Below, piece after piece: positions 17,266-28,281 of a DNA stretch of 64,000 bases. The DNA lies in NCBI RefSeq assembly GCF_031458255.1, contig NZ_JAVDYC010000001.1:7798501-7862500 (forward strand). Reading direction: 5' to 3'. The translations under genes were made by a program, and so were the position numbers. Within the stretch, counting starts at the first letter, position 1, and the number at the start of each line of letters is the position of its first letter. The stretch comes from Catenuloplanes niger (GTDB lineage Bacteria; Actinomycetota; Actinomycetes; Mycobacteriales; Micromonosporaceae). The notes under the pieces are model-generated. The model was given only the letters and a program-made list of their open reading frames with translations. It made no database searches and was not told the origin of the DNA.

Positions 17266-17335
17266 TCGTGGTCCGGCGGGCCCCGTACGCGCGTCGGGGC
17301 GCGCACACCCGTACCCCTGTGGGAGGTTGGGGGTC

Positions 17336-17890
17336 ATGACGAGCGTGCGGTGGAGTCATGAGCTGGCCGGGCAACTGGCCTGGCACTGGGAGAACCAGCT
17401 GCGGCCGCGGCTCGCCGGCCTGACCGACGAGGAGTACTTCTGGGAGCCGGTCGACGGCTGCTGGAGCGTGCGCCGGCGCGGCACCGGTGCGGCGCCGATC
17501 GCCGCGGGCAGCGGCGAGTTCACCATCGACTTCGCGTTCCCGCAGCCGGAGCCGCCGCCGGTGACCACGATCGCGTGGCGGCTCGGGCACGTGATCGTCG
17601 GCGTGTTCGGGCTGCGGGTCGCGACCCACTTCGGTGGCCCGGCCGTCGACTACGGTTCGCACGACTACGCGGGTTCGGCGAACGGCGCGCTCACCCAGCT
17701 CGACGCGGGCTACGCGGCGTGGATCGCGGGCGTCCGGGCACTGGACGACGCGGCGCTGGCCCGGCCGTGCGGCCCACCGGAGGCCTTCCCGGACGCGCCG
17801 ATGGCCACGCTGGTGCTGCACATCCACCGTGAGGTGATCCACCACGGTGCGGAGATCGCACTCCTCCGCGACCTCTACCGCGACCGATAG
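17336..17890 (+). CDS. DinB-family (DUF664-like) protein
   Basis: 184 residues of the DinB four-helix fold: WHWENQLRPRLAGLTDEEYFWEP near 16-38, a histidine in WRLGHVIVGVFG near 83, and the C-terminal HIHREVIHHGAEIALLRDLYR, which supplies the usual metal-binding histidines. Many actinobacterial members act as mycothiol- or bacillithiol-dependent transferases; that role is possible but not shown. GGGAGGTTGGGGG precedes the ATG at 17336. Followed after 35 bases by the DUF427 gene on the same strand. Confidence 0.88.
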   Translation: MTSVRWSHELAGQLAWHWENQLRPRLAGLTDEEYFWEPVDGCWSVRRRGTGAAPIAAGSGEFTIDFAFPQPEPPPVTTIAWRLGHVIVGVFGLRVATHFGGPAVDYGSHDYAGSANGALTQLDAGYAAWIAGVRALDDAALARPCGPPEAFPDAPMATLVLHIHREVIHHGAEIALLRDLYRDR

Positions 17891-17925
17891 GCTGGCGGGC
17901 GACACACGAAGAGGGAGGCCCCGAG

Positions 17926-18291
17926 ATGAAGATCCCCGGGCCGGACCACCCGATCACGGTGGAACCGGCGAAGGCGCGCGTCGTGGTGCGCGCGGGCGAG
18001 AAGATCATCGCGGACACGCACGCGGCGCTGGCACTGAAGGAGGCGTCCTACCCGGTCGTCTACTACGTGCCGCTGGCCGACGCGGACGAGTCCGTGCTGG
18101 TCCCGACGGACACGCACACCACCTGCCCGTACAAGGGTCAGGCGTCGTACTACACGATCCGCACCGAGAACGGCGACCTGGCGGACGCGGTCTGGCACTA
18201 CCCGGAGCCGTACGACGCGGTCGCCGCGATCGCCGGCCACATCGCGTTCTACCCGGACAAGGTCGAGATCGTCGCGATCGAAGAGGGCTGA
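17926..18291 (+). CDS. DUF427 domain protein
   Basis: 121 residues opening MKIPGPDHPITVEP, with YPVVYYVPLADAD, TTCPYKGQASYY and WHYPEPYDAVAAIAGHIAFYPDKVEI, the full DUF427 pattern. The family has no settled function; CPYKGxAxYY is its most constant segment. GGGAGG lies nine bases before the ATG. Stop and the next ATG (acyl-CoA dehydrogenase) are four bases apart, so the two are co-translated. Confidence 0.92.
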   Translation: MKIPGPDHPITVEPAKARVVVRAGEKIIADTHAALALKEASYPVVYYVPLADADESVLVPTDTHTTCPYKGQASYYTIRTENGDLADAVWHYPEPYDAVAAIAGHIAFYPDKVEIVAIEEG

Positions 18292-18295
18292 GCAC

Positions 18296-19456
18296 ATGCG
18301 GGACCCGCTGGACCTGCTGGACGTCGCCGGCCTGCTGACCGACGAGGAACGCCAGATCCAGGCGACCGTGGCCCGGTTCCTCGCGGACCGGGTCCGCCCG
18401 CACCTGGCCGAGTGGTTCGAGGCCGGCACGTTCCCGCGCGAGCTCGCGCCGGAGCTGGGCCGCCTCGGGCTGCTCGGCATGCACCTGGACGGGTTCGGGT
18501 GCGCCGGCACGTCCGCCACCGCGTACGGCCTGGCCTGCCTCGAGCTGGAGGCGGCCGACTCCGGCCTGCGCAGCTTCGTCTCCGTGCAGGGCTCGCTGGC
18601 CATGTACTCGATCCACCGGTTCGGGTCGGCGGAGCAGAAACAGCACTGGCTGCCCCGGATGGCCGCGGGCGAGGCGGTCGGCTGCTTCGGGCTCACCGAA
18701 CCCGACTTCGGCAGCGACCCGGCGCACATGCGCACCCGCGCGGTCCGCGACGGCGACGACTGGGTCCTCAACGGCACCAAGATGTGGATCACGAACGGCA
18801 GCATCGCGGACGTGGCCACGATCTGGGCCGCGACCGAGGACGGCATCCGCGGCTTCCTGGTGCCGGCCGGCACGCCCGGCTTCACCGCCCGCACGATCAA
18901 GGGGAAGCTGTCGCTGCGCGCGTCGGTCACGGCGGAGCTGTCGCTGGTGGACGTGCGGCTGCCGGCCGACGCCCAGCTGCCCGAGGCGCGCGGCCTGCGT
19001 GCGCCGCTGAGCTGCCTGAACGAGGCCCGGTTCGGCATCTGCTTCGGCGCGGTCGGCGCGGCCCGCGACTGCCTGACCGTGGCGCTGGACTACGCGCGCG
19101 AGCGGGTGCAGTTCGGCAGGCCGATCGCGGCGTTCCAGCTCACCCAGCAGAAGCTCGCGGACATGGGCGTCACGCTCGGCACGGCCGCGCTGCTCGCGAT
19201 CCACCTGGGCCGGCTCAAGGACGGCGGCCGGCTGCAGCCGCACCAGGTCAGCGCCGGCAAGCTGAACAACGTGCGGGAGGCGCTGGCGATCGCCCGGGAG
19301 TGCCGGACCATCCTCGGCGGCAGCGGCATCACTCTCGAGTACTCGCCGCTGCGGCACGCCAACAACCTCGAGTCGGTGCTCACCTACGAGGGCACCTCGG
19401 AGATCCACACGCTGGTCATCGGCGAGGCGCTGACCGGGTACGCGGCCTACCGCTGA
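18296..19456 (+). CDS. Acyl-CoA dehydrogenase, glutaryl-CoA dehydrogenase type
   Basis: 386 residues. FAD and substrate motifs: GCFGLTEPDFGSDP near 123, MWITNG near 163, the helical C-terminal domain with YARERVQFGRPIAAFQLTQQKL near 263, and the catalytic glutamate in TYEGTSEIHTLVIG near 364. Placement of the Glu in YEGTxxIH and the overall pattern fit glutaryl-CoA dehydrogenase-like enzymes, which oxidise and decarboxylate glutaryl-CoA. The exact substrate is inferred, not shown. It is coupled to the DUF427 gene, four bases upstream. Confidence 0.92.
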   Translation: MRDPLDLLDVAGLLTDEERQIQATVARFLADRVRPHLAEWFEAGTFPRELAPELGRLGLLGMHLDGFGCAGTSATAYGLACLELEAADSGLRSFVSVQGSLAMYSIHRFGSAEQKQHWLPRMAAGEAVGCFGLTEPDFGSDPAHMRTRAVRDGDDWVLNGTKMWITNGSIADVATIWAATEDGIRGFLVPAGTPGFTARTIKGKLSLRASVTAELSLVDVRLPADAQLPEARGLRAPLSCLNEARFGICFGAVGAARDCLTVALDYARERVQFGRPIAAFQLTQQKLADMGVTLGTAALLAIHLGRLKDGGRLQPHQVSAGKLNNVREALAIARECRTILGGSGITLEYSPLRHANNLESVLTYEGTSEIHTLVIGEALTGYAAYR

Positions 19457-19466
19457 TGTGCGCGGT

Positions 19467-20036
19467 CTACCGCTGGTAGAAGCCGACCACCGTGCCGGAC
19501 TCGAACGTGCGGCTCTCGGCCAGCGTGAACGGCACCGGGCCGAAACCGGTGCCGAACATCGGCTTGCCCGCGCCCGCCACCACCGGGTACCGCTTCACGA
19601 TCAGTTCGTCGATCTCCGGCAGCAGCTGCCCGGCCAGGTCGGCGCCGCCGCACAGCCAGATGCCCAGCCCGTCCTCCCGCTTCAGCCGCCGCACCACCTC
19701 GACCGGGTCCTCGCCGGAGACGACCTCGACCGCCGGGTCCTCGACGGTCAGCGTGCGGGAGAAGACGATCTGGCGCAGATGCGCGTACGGGCTGGTGACG
19801 CCCGCGGCCAGGCCCGGCTCGTAGGAACCGCGGCCCATCAGCACGGTGTCGAAGTGCCGGTTCGGCGCGTCCGCCAGGCCCGCCGGCCCGCGCAGGTGGC
19901 TCGGCACCGTCTCCGGCCACTCCGCGTTGATCGCCGCCAGCACGTCCGCGGTCATCGGGAAGAAGTCGAACTCCCCGCCCGGCCCGCAGATGAACCCGTC
20001 GATGGTGGTCGCGATGTAGTAGGTCAGCCGTCTCAT
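19467..20036 (-). CDS. Dihydrofolate reductase family (RibD C-terminal-like) protein
   Basis: 189 residues starting MRRLTYYIATTIDGFICGP, then FDTVLMGRGSYEPG near 76, IVFSRTL near 100, and IWLCGGADLAGQLLPEIDELIV near 130. This is the NADPH-binding RibD_C fold common in actinomycete genes annotated as YwjB/YyaP-like; true folate or riboflavin reduction is not implied. An upstream in-frame start would add 12 unlike residues. Convergent with the acyl-CoA dehydrogenase gene. Confidence 0.9.
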   Translation of the reverse strand: MRRLTYYIATTIDGFICGPGGEFDFFPMTADVLAAINAEWPETVPSHLRGPAGLADAPNRHFDTVLMGRGSYEPGLAAGVTSPYAHLRQIVFSRTLTVEDPAVEVVSGEDPVEVVRRLKREDGLGIWLCGGADLAGQLLPEIDELIVKRYPVVAGAGKPMFGTGFGPVPFTLAESRTFESGTVVGFYQR

Positions 20037-20083
20037 CCGGAGATCGTGCCAGACGAGTGGCCCGGCACACATCCCGCCCCGGA

Positions 20084-20104
20084 ATTGAGCGCGACCGACT
20101 CAAG
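20084..20104. promoter_or_regulatory. HAIR element, HspR binding site
   Basis: ATTGAGC-N7-ACTCAAG matches the HspR-associated inverted repeat CTTGAGT-N7-ACTCAAG at 12 of 14 arm positions with the exact seven-base spacer. It lies 37 bases before the hsp20 ATG and overlaps its likely promoter. Heat-shock repressor HspR is expected to bind here. Confidence 0.85.
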
Positions 20105-20141
20105 TTATCTCCATCGGAAGCGACAACATGGGGAGATGGAC

Positions 20142-20627
20142 ATGAGCAACACGATCTGGACCCGGCGCGACCCGTTCGCGGACTTCGACGCGCTGGTGCG
20201 CAACGCTTTCGGCCCGGTCACCACGACCCGCCCGGCCGGTTTCACGCCGGCCGCCGAGGTGTTCCGGGACGGTGACGACGCGGTGGTCCGGCTGGAGCTG
20301 CCGGGCGTGGACGTCGACAACGACGTGACGGTCGAGGTCGACGGCGGCCGCCTGACGGTCCGTGGCGAGCGCCGCGACGAGCGCGCCGAGCAGCGCGACG
20401 GCCGCAGCCTCCGCGAGGTCCGCTACGGCACCTTCCGCCGCAGCTTCGGCCTCCCGCAGCACACCACCTCCGAGGCGGTCTCCGCCACCTACGACGCGGG
20501 CGTGCTCAGCGTCCGGGTGACCGGTGCCTACGCGGGCCGCGAGGCCCGGCGCATCCCGGTCACGGCCGGCGCGACCGCGGTCACCGCCGCCCCGGCCGTC
20601 GAGGCCGCCCCGGCCGAGCGGGCCTGA
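20142..20627 (+). CDS. Hsp20/alpha-crystallin small heat-shock protein
   Basis: 161 residues. The alpha-crystallin domain spans about 35-130: FTPAAEVFRDGDDAVVRLELPGVD, GGRLTVRGERRDE, REVRYGTFRRSFGLP and ATYDAGVLSVRV (the A-x-x-x-x-G-V-L motif). It acts as an ATP-independent holdase that keeps unfolded proteins soluble. The Ala/Val-rich tail lacks a clear IxI motif. ATG at 20142 is chosen because GGGGAG lies six bases before it. Controlled through the HAIR at 20084-20104. Confidence 0.93.
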   Translation: MSNTIWTRRDPFADFDALVRNAFGPVTTTRPAGFTPAAEVFRDGDDAVVRLELPGVDVDNDVTVEVDGGRLTVRGERRDERAEQRDGRSLREVRYGTFRRSFGLPQHTTSEAVSATYDAGVLSVRVTGAYAGREARRIPVTAGATAVTAAPAVEAAPAERA

Positions 20628-20803
20628 GCACGCTCCGGTCCGGCAGGCCGGCGCCAACCCCTGCCGGACCGGCCCACGACGCCCCGGCTCGGCAGAACGG
20701 CACCGACCCGCTGCTGAGCCGGCCGGCACCTGGAATGCCCGGCCGTGGGACGGCCGGCACCCCGACTGCCGGCCGCGGGCCGGCCGGGCATCAGGAAGGA
20801 ACG

Positions 20804-20837
20804 AACGGCCGCGGAGTCTGCACGCTCCGCGGCCGTT
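20804..20837. terminator. Bidirectional rho-independent terminator
   Basis: A perfect 13-bp stem, AACGGCCGCGGAG pairing with CTCCGCGGCCGTT, with loop TCTGCACG and a short T run on the right side. It lies between hsp20 and the convergent small membrane protein gene. The rest of the 286-base gap (20628-20913) holds only GC-rich inverted repeats and no convincing gene. Confidence 0.75.
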
Positions 20838-20913
20838 TCGTGTCCGGTCCCCGGGTGTGCCGCGGGCCGGCGGGCCCGCCGTGGCGGTCGGTCGTCCGCC
20901 CCGGCCCGCCGGG

Positions 20914-21102
20914 TCAGCGCCGCTCGGCCGCGGCGGTGCGCTTCGGCCGGCGGGCGAGGACGAAGCCGGTGACGACGAAGGCGACGACGAACAGCGTCGC
21001 GGCCACCTGGGCGATGCCGTGCAGGCCGAGCGTGGGGAGGATCGCGCCGGCGAAGACCACGACCCAGAAGACCGGGCTCTTCGTGTTGATGACTGTGGAC
21101 AT
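20914..21102 (-). CDS. Small two-helix membrane protein
   Basis: 62 residues from the ATG at 21102, with CGGAGCAGAC upstream. Two hydrophobic helices (WVVVFAGAILPTLGL and VAATLFVVAFVVTGFVL) are followed by a basic tail RRPKRTAAAERR, so the C-terminus is likely cytoplasmic. It resembles small actinobacterial membrane proteins of unknown function. It is divergent from the two-component system at 21293, which might control it; the 190 bases between hold no other gene. Confidence 0.65.
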   Translation of the reverse strand: MSTVINTKSPVFWVVVFAGAILPTLGLHGIAQVAATLFVVAFVVTGFVLARRPKRTAAAERR

Positions 21103-21292
21103 GTCTGCTCCGTTTCGGTTCGCCTCCGGGCCGGCGGCGCGGCGGTCGGTCGATCTGTTGATCACTGTAGGAACCGGCGCCCGGCCGGCATCAGGGTCAG
21201 GCGTCAGCGCTCCGGCATGACAACTGTCATCGACGTGTGCCCACCGGCTATCGTGGCCCGCGCACGGTCCGCGATCTTGGGGGAGGCGCCGG

Positions 21293-22462
21293 ATGTTCCG
21301 CTGGAGCCGGTCGACGGCGCCCGGTGAGGTCGCGGCCATCGTGAGCGTGTGGCTGCTGCTCATGCTCATGCTCGTGCTGAGCGTCGGGCAGGTCTTCGGC
21401 CAGCGCCAGCAGGGGAACGAACTCGTGACCCCGCCGGTCGCGGTGGTGTGCGTCGTGTTGAGCTTCGTGACCGCCGGGTGCTACCTGCGGCTGGAGACGC
21501 TGTTCCTCCGGGGCGTCCGCGGCCGGCGGATCCAGGTGCTCGTCTGGACCCAGGTGGTGGCGTCGCTGCTGGTGCTCGGTCTGGGCAGCGCCTGGACGAT
21601 GCCGGCGCCGGCGCTGGCCGCGGCGCTGCTCGTCGCGACCGGCCGGCGAGGGTTGCTGGTCGTGGTGCTGATCTGCGCGGTGGACCTGCTCCTGCTGCTC
21701 GTGAAGTCCGACGGCACCCGCGCCCAGGCCTTGGCCATCATCGCCGTGACGGTGCTGGTCTGCGGCTTCGGGCTCCATGTCGTGACCCGGCTGCGCATCG
21801 TGCTCGACGAGTTGCGCCGGACCCGGGAGGAGATGGCCCGTGCCCGGGTGGACGAGGAGCGCACGCGCATCTCGCGTGAGCTGCACGACCTGCTCGGCCG
21901 CACGCTCGTCGCGGTCTCGCTGCGCAACGAGGCCGCGCTGCGGCTGCTCGACTCCGATCTGGAGCGTTGCCGTGGCCAGCTCACCGCGCTGCAGTCGCTG
22001 GTCATCGACGGCCAGGCCAGACTCCGGGCGCTGACCAGCGGTCCGGCGCTGATCAGCCTCGGCGACGAGCTGGCCAGCGCCCGCGAGCTGTTCGAACTGG
22101 TCGGTGTGCGGGCGGAGATCGACGCCGTCCCGGTGGACGACCATGCCGTCGACCAGATCCTGGCCGCGGTGGTCCGGGAGGCGGTGACGAACACGCTCAA
22201 GCACGGGCGGCCCACCTGGTGCCGGATCGGCGTCGTGCGCGAATCCGGGACCGTCGTCGTCACCGTCGTCAACAACGGGGTCGTCCCGTCGGCCGGCGAG
22301 AGCGCCCACACCGGGCTCGACGACCTCCGCACGCGGGTCGCGGCGCTGCGCGGAGCGCTCACGGCCGAGGCGATCCCCGGCGGCCGGTTCCGGGTCGTCG
22401 TGCGGATCCCGGACGGCGGGACGGCACCGGCGGCGACCGGCCGGGAGATGGCCGGCGCATGA
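21293..22462 (+). CDS. NarL-type sensor histidine kinase
   Basis: 389 residues. Five or so membrane helices fill residues 12-165. The HisKA_3 dimerisation region has RTRISRELHDLLGRTLVAVSL with the phospho-acceptor His near 202, and the C-terminal HATPase shows VREAVTNTLKHG (N-box) near 298, then a short GLDDL G-box. Ends ATGA-overlapping the response regulator. The input signal is unknown. It likely controls the neighbouring small membrane protein or the ABC exporter, but nothing in the sequence proves this. Confidence 0.93.
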   Translation: MFRWSRSTAPGEVAAIVSVWLLLMLMLVLSVGQVFGQRQQGNELVTPPVAVVCVVLSFVTAGCYLRLETLFLRGVRGRRIQVLVWTQVVASLLVLGLGSAWTMPAPALAAALLVATGRRGLLVVVLICAVDLLLLLVKSDGTRAQALAIIAVTVLVCGFGLHVVTRLRIVLDELRRTREEMARARVDEERTRISRELHDLLGRTLVAVSLRNEAALRLLDSDLERCRGQLTALQSLVIDGQARLRALTSGPALISLGDELASARELFELVGVRAEIDAVPVDDHAVDQILAAVVREAVTNTLKHGRPTWCRIGVVRESGTVVVTVVNNGVVPSAGESAHTGLDDLRTRVAALRGALTAEAIPGGRFRVVVRIPDGGTAPAATGREMAGA

Positions 22463-23076
22463 GCGAGCGACCGCTGCGGCTGCTGATCGCCGAGGACGTC
22501 GAGCTCGTCGCGGAGGCGTTCGAGGCGCTGTTGAGCACCGAGCCCGCGTTCACGGTCGTGGCCCGGGTCGGGCGCGGTGACCAGGTGCTGCCGGCGGTGC
22601 AGAGACACCGTCCGGACGTGGCACTGCTCGACGTGGACATGCCCGGTGCCACCGGGATCGAGGCGGCGCGGCTGGTGACCGACGCCCACCCGGAGTGCCG
22701 GGTCATCCTGCTGACCGCGCTGCCGGGCAGCGGGCACCTGCACCGGGCGCTGACCGCCGGCGCCTCCGGATATCTCGTCAAGGCGACCACCGGGGCACGG
22801 CTGATCGACGCGATCAAGAACGTCGCGGCCGGGACGATCGTCATCGACCCGCAGCTCGCCGCGGACGCCCTGCGCAGCGGACCCAACGTGCTCTCCGCGC
22901 GCGAACAGGAGATCCTGCGCCTGGTGGACCGGGGGCTCAGCAGCCGGGCGATCGCCGCCGAGCTGTTCCTCTCGCACGGGACGGTCCGCAACTACCTGTC
23001 CACCGTCATGTCGAAGCTGGACGCGCGCTCCCGGGTCGAGGCGGTCCGGATCGCACACCGCCGCGGCTGGCTCTGA
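22459..23076 (+). CDS. NarL/FixJ-family response regulator
   Basis: 205 residues. The receiver domain has the acidic pocket IAEDVE near 10, phospho-acceptor D in VALLDVDMPG near 55, T in ILLTAL near 83 and K in YLVKATTG near 105. The DNA-binding LuxR-type domain is LSAREQEILRLVDRGLS... then SSRAIAAELFLSHGTVRNYL near 145-190. It starts inside the kinase stop codon (4-base overlap), so the two are made together. Confidence 0.95.
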   Translation: MSERPLRLLIAEDVELVAEAFEALLSTEPAFTVVARVGRGDQVLPAVQRHRPDVALLDVDMPGATGIEAARLVTDAHPECRVILLTALPGSGHLHRALTAGASGYLVKATTGARLIDAIKNVAAGTIVIDPQLAADALRSGPNVLSAREQEILRLVDRGLSSRAIAAELFLSHGTVRNYLSTVMSKLDARSRVEAVRIAHRRGWL

Positions 23077-23096
23077 CCCGCCCGGCACCGCCGAGG

Positions 23097-23113
23097 CCGG
23101 CCGCGAAGGCCGG
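23097..23113. terminator. Possible terminator hairpin
   Basis: CCGGCC-GCGAA-GGCCGG, 21 bases after the response regulator stop and before the convergent ABC permease. The stem is only six pairs and has no T run, so the call is tentative. Confidence 0.35.
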
Positions 23114-23173
23114 TGGCTGCGCGGCCGGCGGCCGTCGGGCCGGCTCCTGCACCACCGGGCGGTTGCGGATCCG

Positions 23174-23947
23174 TCAGTCCGCGGAGCGCAGCATCGCCCG
23201 GATGCCGACGGTCAGCCCGACCGCGGCGGTCACGCCCGCGGCGACCGCGCCCCACAGCGCGTCCGTGCTCGCGACCCGGCCGGCGAACAGCGCCCGTTCC
23301 GCGTCGACCAGATAGGCCAGCGGATTCGCCGCGGCCGCCACCCGCATCCAGGCCGGGCCGCTCTCCAGCGGCAGCAGCATCCCGGAGAGGATCATCAGCG
23401 GGTACAGCAGCGTCTGCTGGACCAGCCAGAACATCCACTCGTTCGTGCGGACCGCGATGGCCAGCGCGTAGCTGAGCGAGCCCAGGCCGACGCCGAACAC
23501 GGCCAGCAGCAGCAGGCCGAGCAGCGCGCCGGCCGGGTGCAGCGTGAAGCCGAACGGGACCATCACGGCCACGATCAGCACGGACTGGCCGGCGAGCGGC
23601 ACCATCTCCTTCAGGGACCGGCCGATCAGCAGCGACGACCGGCACAGCGGGGTGACCATCATCCGCTCGTGCGCGCCGGTCTGGAACTCGAAGAGCAGGT
23701 TCGACCCGACCGCGGACGTGCCGAACAGCGCGGTCATCAGCAGGATCGACGGCACGAACCACTGCCAGACGGAGCCGCCGGCGGTGACCGGGCCGGCCGC
23801 GCCGGCCGAACCGGCCAGCAACGGGCCGAACAGCGCCAGGAACACCAGCGGCTGGACCAGGCCGAAGACCACGGAGAACGGGTCCCGGAGCATCGGTTTC
23901 AGCTCGCGGGTGAAGACGATCCGGGTGTCGCGTACCAGCGTGGTCAT
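23174..23947 (-). CDS. ABC-2 type exporter permease (DrrB-like)
   Basis: 257 residues with six predicted membrane helices and the ABC-2 signature of DrrB-type permeases: TRELKPMLRDPFSVVFGLVQP at the N-terminus, FEFQTGAHERMMVTPLCRSSLL near 88, and YPLMILSGMLLPLESGPAWM near 185. Partner of the ATPase gene upstream, with a 4-base overlap. Such pairs export drugs, lipids or peptides; the cargo is unknown here. Confidence 0.93.
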   Translation of the reverse strand: MTTLVRDTRIVFTRELKPMLRDPFSVVFGLVQPLVFLALFGPLLAGSAGAAGPVTAGGSVWQWFVPSILLMTALFGTSAVGSNLLFEFQTGAHERMMVTPLCRSSLLIGRSLKEMVPLAGQSVLIVAVMVPFGFTLHPAGALLGLLLLAVFGVGLGSLSYALAIAVRTNEWMFWLVQQTLLYPLMILSGMLLPLESGPAWMRVAAAANPLAYLVDAERALFAGRVASTDALWGAVAAGVTAAVGLTVGIRAMLRSAD

Positions 23948-24882
23948 GAGGCGTTCTCCTCGCGCAGGCTGCGGCCGGTCAGGGACAGGAAGACGTCGTC
24001 GAGCGTGGGCCGGAACGTCTGCGCGCCCGCGACGGTCAGGCCCTTCTCGAACGCGGCGCGCAGCACCCCGGCGACGGCGGCCGGTCCGTCCGCGACCCGG
24101 GCCGCCACGGTGTCCCCGGCGATCGACACGTCCGACGCGCCGGGCAGCTGCGACACCAGCGCGGCGAGGTCGGACGGGGCCGCGCAGGTGAACGACACCC
24201 GGTCACCGGCCAGCCGGGTCTTCAGCGCCGTCGCGGTGTCGTCCGCGATCACCTCGCCGTGGTCGACGATCACCACCCGCTCGGCCATCGAGTCGGCCTC
24301 GTCCAGGTAGTGCGTGGTCAGCACGATCGTCATGTCGTGCTCCGCGCGCAGCCGCAGGATGTGTTCCCAGAGGTTCGCCCGGTTCTGCGGGTCCAGCCCG
24401 GTCGACGGCTCGTCCAGGAACAGCAGCTTCGGCGTGTGCACCAGCCCCATCGCCACGTCCAGCCGGCGCCGCTGACCGCCGGACAGCTCCGACACCTTCC
24501 GCCCGACCAGATCGCCCAGGTCCAGAGCCTCGACCAACGACCCCACGCGGGTACGGGCGGCGCCGCGCCCCAGCCCGTAGATCGCGGCCTGGCTGTGCAG
24601 TTCGTCGAGCACGCGGTGCTGGTGGCCGGCGCCGTTGCCCTGCCCGACGTACCCGATGCGGCGCCGCACCTCGCCGGGCGAGCGCCGCACGTCGTGACCG
24701 GCCACCTCCGCGGTGCCGGACGTCGGCGCGATCAGCGTGGTCAGCATGCGCATCGTGGTGGTCTTGCCGGCGCCGTTCGGGCCGAGCACCGCGCACAGTT
24801 CGCCCGGCGCGACGTCCAGCGTGATGCCGCGGACCGCGTGCACCGGTCCGAAGTCCTTCGTGAGGTTCCGTGTCCTGATCAT
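23944..24882 (-). CDS. ABC transporter ATPase (DrrA-like)
   Basis: 312 residues. Walker A LGPNGAGKTTTMRML near 37, Q-loop GYVGQGNG near 83, signature VSELSGGQRRRLDVAMGL near 137, Walker B KLLFLDEPSTGLDP near 158, and switch histidine LTTHYLDEAD near 190. The C-terminal 80 residues form the DUF4162-like domain typical of drug-exporting DrrA proteins. First gene of a two-gene operon, divergent from the WYL regulator. Confidence 0.95.
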   Translation of the reverse strand: MIRTRNLTKDFGPVHAVRGITLDVAPGELCAVLGPNGAGKTTTMRMLTTLIAPTSGTAEVAGHDVRRSPGEVRRRIGYVGQGNGAGHQHRVLDELHSQAAIYGLGRGAARTRVGSLVEALDLGDLVGRKVSELSGGQRRRLDVAMGLVHTPKLLFLDEPSTGLDPQNRANLWEHILRLRAEHDMTIVLTTHYLDEADSMAERVVIVDHGEVIADDTATALKTRLAGDRVSFTCAAPSDLAALVSQLPGASDVSIAGDTVAARVADGPAAVAGVLRAAFEKGLTVAGAQTFRPTLDDVFLSLTGRSLREENAS

Positions 24883-24921
24883 CGTGCTCCCTTCGTCGTG
24901 GAACAGCTTGGCCCCGGTAGC

Positions 24922-24936
24922 GGACAGAACCTGTCC
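24922..24936. promoter_or_regulatory. Putative WYL-regulator operator GGACAG-AAC-CTGTCC
   Basis: A perfect 6-3-6 inverted repeat in the 77-base gap between the ABC operon and the divergent regulator gene, preceded by GGTAGC. Sites of the type tagcGGACAGn3CTGTCC are typical in front of YafY/WYL regulator genes and their exporters or DinB-like targets. Confidence 0.65.
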
Positions 24937-24959
24937 TGGATGCGTGCGATCGTGGGTGC

Positions 24960-25892
24960 ATGCTGGAGACCTCGGGACGCCTGCTGAAACTGCTGTCCCT
25001 GCTGCAGGCCCGCCGCGACTGGCCGGGCGGCACGCTCGCCGAACGGCTCGGCGTCAGCCCGCGCACGGTGCGCCGGGACGTGGACCGGCTGCGCGAGCTG
25101 GGCTACCCGGTGCGGGCCACGAAGGGCCCGGACGGCGGCTACCGGCTGGGCGCCGGTGCGGAGCTGCCGCCGCTGCTGTTCGACGCCGATCAGGCCGTCG
25201 CGGTCGCGGTCGCGCTGCAGACGGCCACCACCAGCGTGGACGGCATCGAGGAGGCGGCGCTGCGCGCGCTCGCCACGGTCCGCCAGGTGATGCCGGCCCG
25301 GCTCCGGCACCGGGTGGACGCGCTGCAGGTCACGTCCGTGCGCCGCACCGAGGACCGGCCGCGGGTGGACGCGGAGGTGCTGCTCACGGTCGGTGCCGCG
25401 GTCCGGGCCCGGGAGGTGCTGCGCTTCGACTACCGGGACGTGGTGCGCCGCTGCGAGCCGCACCACGTGGTGATGTGGGGTGGCCGCTGGTACCTGGTCG
25501 GCTGGGACACCGACCGGGGCGACTGGCGCACCTACCGGGTGGACCGGATGACGCCGCGCACCCCGAACGGGCCCCGGTTCACGCCGCGTGAGCTGCCCGC
25601 GCCGGACGTCGCCACCTACATCGGGGAGCGCTTCTCCGCCGAGTCGACCGTGACGGCCTGCCGGGGCACGGCCGTGCTGCACGCGCCCGCGGAGTACGTC
25701 ACGCCCTGGGTGCGGCACACCGACCTGGTCGAGCCGCTCGGCGCGGACCGCTGCCGGCTGACCATGAGCTCCTGGTCCTGGGTCGGGCTGGCCGCGGGGA
25801 TGGGCATGTTCGACGTACCGCTGGAGATCGAGGGCCCGCCGGAGCTGCGCGCGGCGGCCACCCGCCTCGCGCAGCGCTACACCGCCGGCTGA
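24960..25892 (+). CDS. YafY/WYL-family transcriptional regulator
   Basis: 310 residues. The N-terminal HTH_11 domain is TLAERLGVSPRTVRRDVDRL near 24-45, followed by GYPVRATKGPDGGYRLG. The WYL ligand domain spans about 140-225 with RCEPHHVVMWGGRWYLVGWD; the W-Y-L motif is intact. It probably senses a small molecule and controls the divergent ABC exporter through the palindrome at 24922-24936. Confidence 0.93.
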   Translation: MLETSGRLLKLLSLLQARRDWPGGTLAERLGVSPRTVRRDVDRLRELGYPVRATKGPDGGYRLGAGAELPPLLFDADQAVAVAVALQTATTSVDGIEEAALRALATVRQVMPARLRHRVDALQVTSVRRTEDRPRVDAEVLLTVGAAVRAREVLRFDYRDVVRRCEPHHVVMWGGRWYLVGWDTDRGDWRTYRVDRMTPRTPNGPRFTPRELPAPDVATYIGERFSAESTVTACRGTAVLHAPAEYVTPWVRHTDLVEPLGADRCRLTMSSWSWVGLAAGMGMFDVPLEIEGPPELRAAATRLAQRYTAG

Positions 25893-25934
25893 CCCCGGCC
25901 GGCCGGCGGTGCGGGCCCGGTGCACGGCCGTCGC

Positions 25935-28211
<2,277 letters not shown>

Positions 28212-28231
28212 CGCGCCACCGTAGCATGTAC

Positions 28232-28244
28232 CGTACGTAGTACG
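28232..28244. promoter_or_regulatory. Putative TetR operator CGTAC-GTA-GTACG
   Basis: A perfect 5-3-5 palindrome in the 70-base gap between the UvrA-like gene and the divergent TetR gene. The AT-rich steps TACGTAGTACGTTT next to it could hold a promoter. It probably controls both genes. Confidence 0.6.
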
Positions 28245-28281
28245 TTTGGCTCCGCACCCACGATCTTGGAGAATGTGTGTC

